From: Acidobacteriota bacterium
Lineage (GTDB): Bacteria > Acidobacteriota > Terriglobia > Acidiferrales > UBA7541
Direction: 5' to 3'
NCBI GenBank assembly: GCA_003154775.1
Contig: PMES01000084.1
Span: 1 to 55,033, forward strand
Length of the DNA: 55,033 nt
Both the position numbers and the translations under genes were made by a program. The notes beneath the pieces are model-generated. The model saw only the letters and a list, made by a program, of their open reading frames with translations, ran no database searches and was not told the DNA's origin. Below, piece by piece: positions 51,297 to 55,033 of the stretch. Within the stretch, counting starts at the first letter, position 1; every line of letters starts with the position of its first letter.

Positions 51297-51344
51297 CAAA
51301 GGCGCCCGCCTCCCCGACCAGGTCGGGGTAAACGCCAGGCGGCC
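51297..51344. repeat. Dispersed palindromic repeat, copy B
   Basis: Reverse complement of the 48 bases at 30209-30256 with a single difference at the palindrome centre. It lies immediately after the stop of the minus-strand APC permease. Copy A has the same position relative to the S9 peptidase gene. Confidence 0.8.
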
Positions 51345-51345
51345 G

Positions 51346-52764
51346 CTACAAGGGCTCGGCGGAAGCGCTGCTGGAGACCAATTTTAGCACGCGGTAAACG
51401 GGATAGCTGCAGGCCAGGGCGATGAGAGTGAAGATGCTGTTGGTGCGGTCTTCGCGGATGGCTTCGATGAGGAATCCGATGGAGCCGAGGAGCGCGAGAG
51501 CGGTTGTCCACGGATAGCCCCAGGCGCGATAGGGTCGGGGCATTTCGGGTTCGCGAAGGCGGAGAAGAAACATCGAGGTGAAGGAGAGCAGGTAGTTGGT
51601 GACGAAGAAGAAGGCGAGCATGGCGATGACGCGCTCGAAACTGAAGATGGCGAAGGCCACGCCGACGAGGGCGCTGAGGAGAAGGCCGAAGGTGGGCGTG
51701 CCACCCTTGTTAATGCGAGAGACGCTGCGGAAGAAGAGGCCGTCGCGGCTCATGGCGTAGATGACGCGGGCGCCCATAAGGTGGAGGGCGTTGAGGGAGC
51801 TGAAGAGAGCGAGAACCATGATGGAACGGAACACCGTGTCGCCATGCGGGCCGAAAACGCGCTGGGCGGCGAGGCCGAGGGAGAAATTGTTGCCGGCAAT
51901 CTCGCTCATGGGGAGAACGTAGAGAACGGCGGCGTTGATGAGGAGATAGATGGCGACGACGGAAAACAAGCTGGCAAAAATGGCTCGAGGGACGAGGTGG
52001 CCGGGATTCTTGATTTCGTCGCCGAAGTAGATGACGCCGTCCCAGCCGTCGTAAGTGTAGATAGTGGCCTGAATGCCGAAAAGGAGAGCGGTGATGAGGG
52101 CGGCGCCGACGGGGATAACGACGGGAGCGGCGGCCTGGGCGAGCGGTGCGGCTTCGGCAGCGTGGCGCACATTGCCACCCATGGTGAAGCAGGCGATGAC
52201 CATGACGAAGAAGACCAAACCCTTGAGGACGGTGGTGAAGTTCTGCACCTTGCTGCCCATGCTGATGCTTCTCCACTGCAGCAGGGCGAAGAGAACGATC
52301 GCGGAAACGGCAGTCAACTTGATGCGCATGGCGCTATCCAACGCGGGGAAAATATGCGCCATGTACTCACCGACGACGATGCCGATGGCGCCGGTGGTGC
52401 CACAGGTGGAGAGCCAGTCGCTCCAGCCGACGATGAAACCGGCATAATCGCCGAGGGCGCGGCGGGAAAAGTTGTACTGGCCGCCACTTTTGGGGATCGC
52501 GGAGCCGAGTTCAGCAAGCTGGAAAGCGCTGACGAGGGCGTAAAAAGCGCCACCAAACCAGACGCTGAAGAAAAGCCAGTGATTGGGGAGGCGCGCGGCG
52601 ATGTCGCCGGGAGTGCGCACGATGCCGGCGGAGATGGCATTGCCGACGGCGACGGCGATGCCGAAGCCGACGCCGAGGATTTGCAGGAGCTTGCCGCGGT
52701 CCTTGCGGGAGCGAAGAGACGGCGTGGATGGGTCGGCAGACGAGGTGTCAGCAGGCAGCGGCAA
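51346..52764 (-). CDS. APC-family amino acid permease
   Basis: 472 residues with twelve hydrophobic segments. TM1 carries VGNAISAGIVRTPGDIAARL, the unwound substrate-binding helix. Further blocks: ELGSAIPKSGGQYNFSRRAL, IVGWSDWLSTCGTTGAIGIV, YTYDGWDGVIYFGDEIKNPGHLVPRAI (extent only) and MGARVIYAMSRDGLFF. It imports amino acids by proton or sodium symport. The frame opens with TTG at 52764; no ATG or GTG lies in frame before TM1, so the exact start is uncertain. It is convergent with pruA and may supply it with proline or a related amino acid, but that is a guess. Confidence 0.9.
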   Translation of the reverse strand: MPLPADTSSADPSTPSLRSRKDRGKLLQILGVGFGIAVAVGNAISAGIVRTPGDIAARLPNHWLFFSVWFGGAFYALVSAFQLAELGSAIPKSGGQYNFSRRALGDYAGFIVGWSDWLSTCGTTGAIGIVVGEYMAHIFPALDSAMRIKLTAVSAIVLFALLQWRSISMGSKVQNFTTVLKGLVFFVMVIACFTMGGNVRHAAEAAPLAQAAAPVVIPVGAALITALLFGIQATIYTYDGWDGVIYFGDEIKNPGHLVPRAIFASLFSVVAIYLLINAAVLYVLPMSEIAGNNFSLGLAAQRVFGPHGDTVFRSIMVLALFSSLNALHLMGARVIYAMSRDGLFFRSVSRINKGGTPTFGLLLSALVGVAFAIFSFERVIAMLAFFFVTNYLLSFTSMFLLRLREPEMPRPYRAWGYPWTTALALLGSIGFLIEAIREDRTNSIFTLIALACSYPVYRVLKLVSSSASAEPL

Positions 52765-52953
52765 AGTGAAGTCTCAAGGTCCTTGGGGAGTACGCGTCAT
52801 CATACGTTTGCGGGGCAAAAAAGCAAACTGGAAATGAAAGTGCGACGAATGCTTTTGGATGATAACGGCAGGGGTGGGAGAGGCGAGACGGGAGCTAAGT
52901 ACGGGTCGTGCCTGAAGGTTACTGGCAGATTGGGCCGGGGCACGGGAGGGTGA

Positions 52954-53661
52954 TTAGCCCATTTGCGGGATGCGGGGATTGCGGGAATCGTCGGCGAGGT
53001 CGAGGGCAAGTTCGCGGGGAGAGGAAGAGGCGGCGAGGCGGATCGAGGCGCAGTCGTTGATGATCCAGTCGGCGCCCTCGGCGAGGAGTTCGGGATCATG
53101 CGTGGTGGTGCGAATGGCAAGGACGCGGCATCCAGCGGCTTTGCCGGAGCGGACGCCGGAAGGGGCGTCTTCGATGACGACGCAGTTAGCAGGGGGAACG
53201 CCGAGAGCGGCGGCTCCGGAGAAATAGGGTTCGGGATCCGGCTTACTACGCTCGATGTCACTGGCGGTGACGAGATGGCCGACGAAATCGAGGAGACCTG
53301 CGGCGCGGAGGCGCACTTCGGCTAGGGGGCGCGTGGCGGAAGTGACGACGGCGAACTGGCTGGCGGGGATGGAGGCGAGGAGTTCACGCGCGCCGGGAAG
53401 AGCGGTGACGTCGGCGACGTCGTCGATTTCTGCTTGCTCGAGCCAGGAGTTCTCCTGGTGATGAACGGCATCGGAGGCGTGCGGGAGGAGCTCCTGGACG
53501 GAGACAAGGCTGGTGCGGCCGTGAGCGGTTTTGATGACGAATCCGGGATCCATGCCTTGCTTGATGGCCCAATTGGACCAGGCGCGGGCCACGGCGGCGG
53601 TGGAATCGACGAGGACGCCGTCCATATCGAAGAGCAGGGCCGAGCAGAGGATACGAGTCAT
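52954..53661 (-). CDS. HAD-superfamily phosphatase (beta-PGM/sugar phosphatase-like)
   Basis: 235 residues from ATG 53661, where the HAD core begins (MTRILCSALLFDMDG). Motif I is FDMDGVLVDS (nucleophile and acid Asp). Motif II is VVTSATRPL. Motif III is ERSKPDPEPYF with Lys. Motif IV is VIEDAPSGVRSGKAAGC. The alpha-helical cap of subclass I lies between (AVARAWSNWAIKQGMDPGFVIKTAHGRTS, extent only). Such enzymes remove phosphate from small sugars or phosphoglycolate; the substrate is not evident. It starts 189 bases before the APC permease on the same strand. Confidence 0.9.
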   Translation of the reverse strand: MTRILCSALLFDMDGVLVDSTAAVARAWSNWAIKQGMDPGFVIKTAHGRTSLVSVQELLPHASDAVHHQENSWLEQAEIDDVADVTALPGARELLASIPASQFAVVTSATRPLAEVRLRAAGLLDFVGHLVTASDIERSKPDPEPYFSGAAALGVPPANCVVIEDAPSGVRSGKAAGCRVLAIRTTTHDPELLAEGADWIINDCASIRLAASSSPRELALDLADDSRNPRIPQMG

Positions 53662-53769
53662 TGGGCACCGGAGAATCGAAACAGGTATTGTCGCGTGAAA
53701 GCGGGCGGAGGGGAAGGGCAAGGCGTGTCCCATGCGTACCTATTCCACACGCTGAGCCACGATAAGGAT

Positions 53770-53925
53770 ATGAAAAAAGAAGTGAATATTTGCGGTGCGA
53801 AGGCGGGGTGGTCGCGGTTGTTGCGGAGGCTGGCAGCGGGGGAAGAGATCACGATTACCAACCGGGGAGTGCCGGTGGCGCGGCTGGTGCCCGTGTTCAC
53901 AAGCAAGCCCAAACGGAAGGGATGA
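53770..53925 (+). CDS. Phd/YefM-type antitoxin
   Basis: 51 residues: MKKEVNICGAKAGWSRLLRR, then AAGEEITITNRGVPVARLVPV. This is the compact N-terminal DNA-binding fold of Phd/YefM antitoxins (Mxxvnixeaktxlsrll...GexixItrxGkPvArlvp). The usual 25-30-residue toxin-binding tail is very short (FTSKPKRKG). Only the last 20 codons of a VapC-like toxin follow, overlapping the stop, so it is an orphan. AAGGA lies too close to the ATG for ideal initiation. It may still be made and bind its operator. Confidence 0.75.
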   Translation: MKKEVNICGAKAGWSRLLRRLAAGEEITITNRGVPVARLVPVFTSKPKRKG

Positions 53926-53984
53926 CGGTTCTGACGGATGATCCGATCTTTCAGAAATACGAGGTCGAACATTCGTCTTCATGA
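53922..53984 (+). pseudogene. VapC (PIN) toxin C-terminal scar
   Basis: MTVLTDDPIFQKYEVEHSSS, read from an ATG overlapping the antitoxin stop, matches the last strand and helix of VapC toxins (LLTxDPxFxxYxV). The catalytic N-terminal 100 or so residues with the PIN-domain acidic quartet are absent, so a deletion has fused antitoxin and toxin tail. Confidence 0.65.
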
Positions 53985-54328
53985 TTGGCGTGGCGTTTTT
54001 CGCCGCGCCGTTCGTCTGGATCACAATCCTGACGACACATCTGGCGTTTCGCCGCGCCACAGCACGAGTCGGCAAAAGGATTCTCCGTTTCGCCCCGCCG
54101 GGGCCATGGAGTTCATTGGTGGGAATCACCGCGCTGCTCGGCGTCTTGATTTCGACGTGGTGGGTGCCCAGTTTCCATATCACGCTGCTCGCCGGGGGAT
54201 CCTGGCTGCTGTTCATCATACTGTGCTATCTGGCATGGGGAAGAGTGCGGCATGCGGCGCAGGAAAAACCAGCAGCTCGTGGAGTTCCTAAAGTAGTTGC
54301 ATGGGGAGAGGCTGATTTAGAGGAATGA
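53981..54328 (+). pseudogene. Amino acid permease C-terminal fragment
   Basis: 115 residues with three hydrophobic stretches. FVWITILTTHLAFRRATARV and WWVPSFHITLLAGGSWLLFII fit the last TMs and connecting loop of GABA-permease-type APC transporters (WxxIxxTHLxFRR). The preceding ten TMs are missing. It overlaps the VapC scar by four bases and ends just before tRNA-His, so it is a decay remnant rather than a working gene, though an independent small membrane protein cannot be excluded. Confidence 0.55.
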
Positions 54329-54335
54329 ATGTTGT

Positions 54336-54412
54336 TGGGGTGGGAGATGGGATTTGAACCCACGACTTTCGGTGCCACAGACCGACGCTCTACCAACTGA
54401 GCTACTCCCACC
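54336..54412 (-). tRNA. tRNA-His (anticodon GTG)
   Basis: Read on the minus strand: G-1 at 54412, acceptor GTGGGAG/CTCCCAC, D-arm GCTCAGTTGGTAGAGC, anticodon arm TCGGT-CTGTGGC-ACCGA with anticodon GTG, T-arm GTGGG-TTCAAAT-CCCAT, discriminator C and an encoded CCA (54338-54336). The extra 5' G opposite C73 is the histidine identity element. All stems pair. Confidence 0.97.
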
Positions 54413-54731
54413 ACTTGTCGTTAGTTTAGCATGACCCTGGAGCGCGGGAAAACGTGCCGCGAATTGATTAGCAGGCGGGGAGAAAAGGTTATCAGCGATC
54501 AGAGATCAGCGATCAGGGACCAGCGTCAAGAAGGCAACGGCAAGGGGCCAGCTCATCAGGAAGCAACGGCGAGGAACCAGCGAGCAGGAAGCAAGCGGGT
54601 GGTAGGGCGCAACTCGGGGACGGTTTTCGGGTTGAATAGGGTGGAAGGCGGTTTGGAGGAAGATGAAACACCGGAACCCTTTCGCGTTGGATCACATCTA
54701 ATGTAAAGTGTGCCGGGGATCGGGGAAAGCG
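54413..54731. other. Intergenic stretch with short direct repeats
   Basis: No gene is supported. At 54491-54525 ATCAGCGATCAGAGATCAGC and GATCAGGGACCAGCG form a tandem of degenerate GATCAG/ACCAGCG units. More AGCAACGGC/AAGCAAGCG-like units follow to about 54600. This looks like simple-repeat filler seen between genes in such genomes. Confidence 0.4.
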
Positions 54732-55033
54732 ATGAGATACCTAAAATACATGGTTTTGCTCGGCATTTTGCTGATGGGCGTGGGCTACGCGCAGGCGCAA
54801 GTCAGGGTGGGAGTTGGAGTCGGCCCGTTTTATGCCGGGATTGGCGCCCCGTCTGCTTGCGCTTATGGATACTACGGGTATTACCCGTATGATTGTGCGC
54901 CCTACGGCTACTATGGGCCAGACTACTTCGTAGGTGGACTGTTTATCGGCGCGGGGCCCTGGTATCACGGCTGGTACGGACGCGGTTACTATGGCCGGCC
55001 CGGATGGGCCTACGGTCGTGGTGGATATGGCAA
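54732..55033 (+). CDS. Secreted Gly/Tyr-rich protein, 3' cut by window
   Basis: The first 100 residues are visible. MRYLKYMVLLGILLMGVGYAQAQ is a Sec signal peptide, followed by VRVGVGVGPFYAGIG and a region of Tyr/Gly/Pro-rich units (YGYYGYYPYDCAPYGYYGPD, then WYHGWYGRGYYGRPGWAYGR). Such YGYY/GRGG-rich exported proteins are common and uncharacterised in Acidobacteria and Proteobacteria, probably surface- or wall-associated. GGGGAAAG precedes the ATG. The end is outside the window. Confidence 0.75.
   Translation, partial: MRYLKYMVLLGILLMGVGYAQAQVRVGVGVGPFYAGIGAPSACAYGYYGYYPYDCAPYGYYGPDYFVGGLFIGAGPWYHGWYGRGYYGRPGWAYGRGGYG

Noticed and set aside
51781-52953. 390-codon plus-strand frame opposite the APC permease
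   Set aside because: The Glu/Gly/Asp-rich product has no recognisable domain and shadows a clear 12-TM permease.
54491-54600. CRISPR-like array of GATCAG units
   Set aside because: Units are short, degenerate and without regular spacers. No cas gene is present.

Overview
This window most resembles a soil Acidobacteriota (Terriglobia-type) chromosome. The grounds are Oar-like TonB receptor C-termini, many secreted S9/M61/P1 peptidases, GC-rich coding, several RND pumps, DUF4139 and DUF4126 proteins and dispersed palindromic repeats. No rRNA or ribosomal gene is present, so the placement is an inference.

Layout. 1-5.1 kb (+): the end of one TonB receptor, a broken second receptor, and a nucleoside-salvage operon. 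The operon holds a Tat-signal Q_salvage-family (queuosine hydrolase-like) protein, a Sec-exported nucleoside hydrolase, a ribokinase and a ureide-permease-like transporter. 5.2-6.3 kb: an IS whose transposase is frameshifted. 6.6-21.6 kb: a segment bounded by two direct repeats, each carrying the 5' half of a tRNA-Arg(TCT). Inside are two complete tripartite RND exporters, transcribed divergently around an ECF sigma factor that carries its own zinc finger. The left exporter is packed with an OsmC protein and two DUF2892 membrane proteins. 21.7-23.1 kb: a broken DUF4139 gene.

23.6-29.4 kb: a four-gene minor-pilin operon (GspH/FimT, PilV, PilW and a 1062-residue PilX-like protein). Its roughly 240-nt leader folds on paper into several helices, and one helix strand is complementary to the ribosome-binding site of the first gene. 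29.6-38.4 kb: a DUF4126 membrane protein and a peptide/amino-acid utilisation block (S9, M61 and P1 peptidases, an APC permease and a class III aminotransferase). 38.5-43.1 kb: a GcvT-like aminomethyltransferase divergent from two tandem PYROXD2-like flavoenzymes.

43.2-45.5 kb looks like a small acquired accessory patch: a DUF4145 zinc-ribbon protein and a deoxyribosyltransferase-fold protein, next to a short repeat cluster. 46-55 kb: a beta-barrel protein, a ROK kinase, a VOC protein, P5C dehydrogenase (pruA), an APC permease, a HAD phosphatase, tRNA-His and a Gly/Tyr-rich secreted protein cut by the window end. Gene remnants lie between them: an FGE-sulfatase domain, an ICMT-like gene, a VapC tail and an APC permease tail.

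The observations most worth following up are the exported queuosine-salvage-like operon, the structured leader of the pilin operon and the tRNA-Arg-bounded RND island. All protein calls come from reading motifs by eye. No database search or folding program was run.
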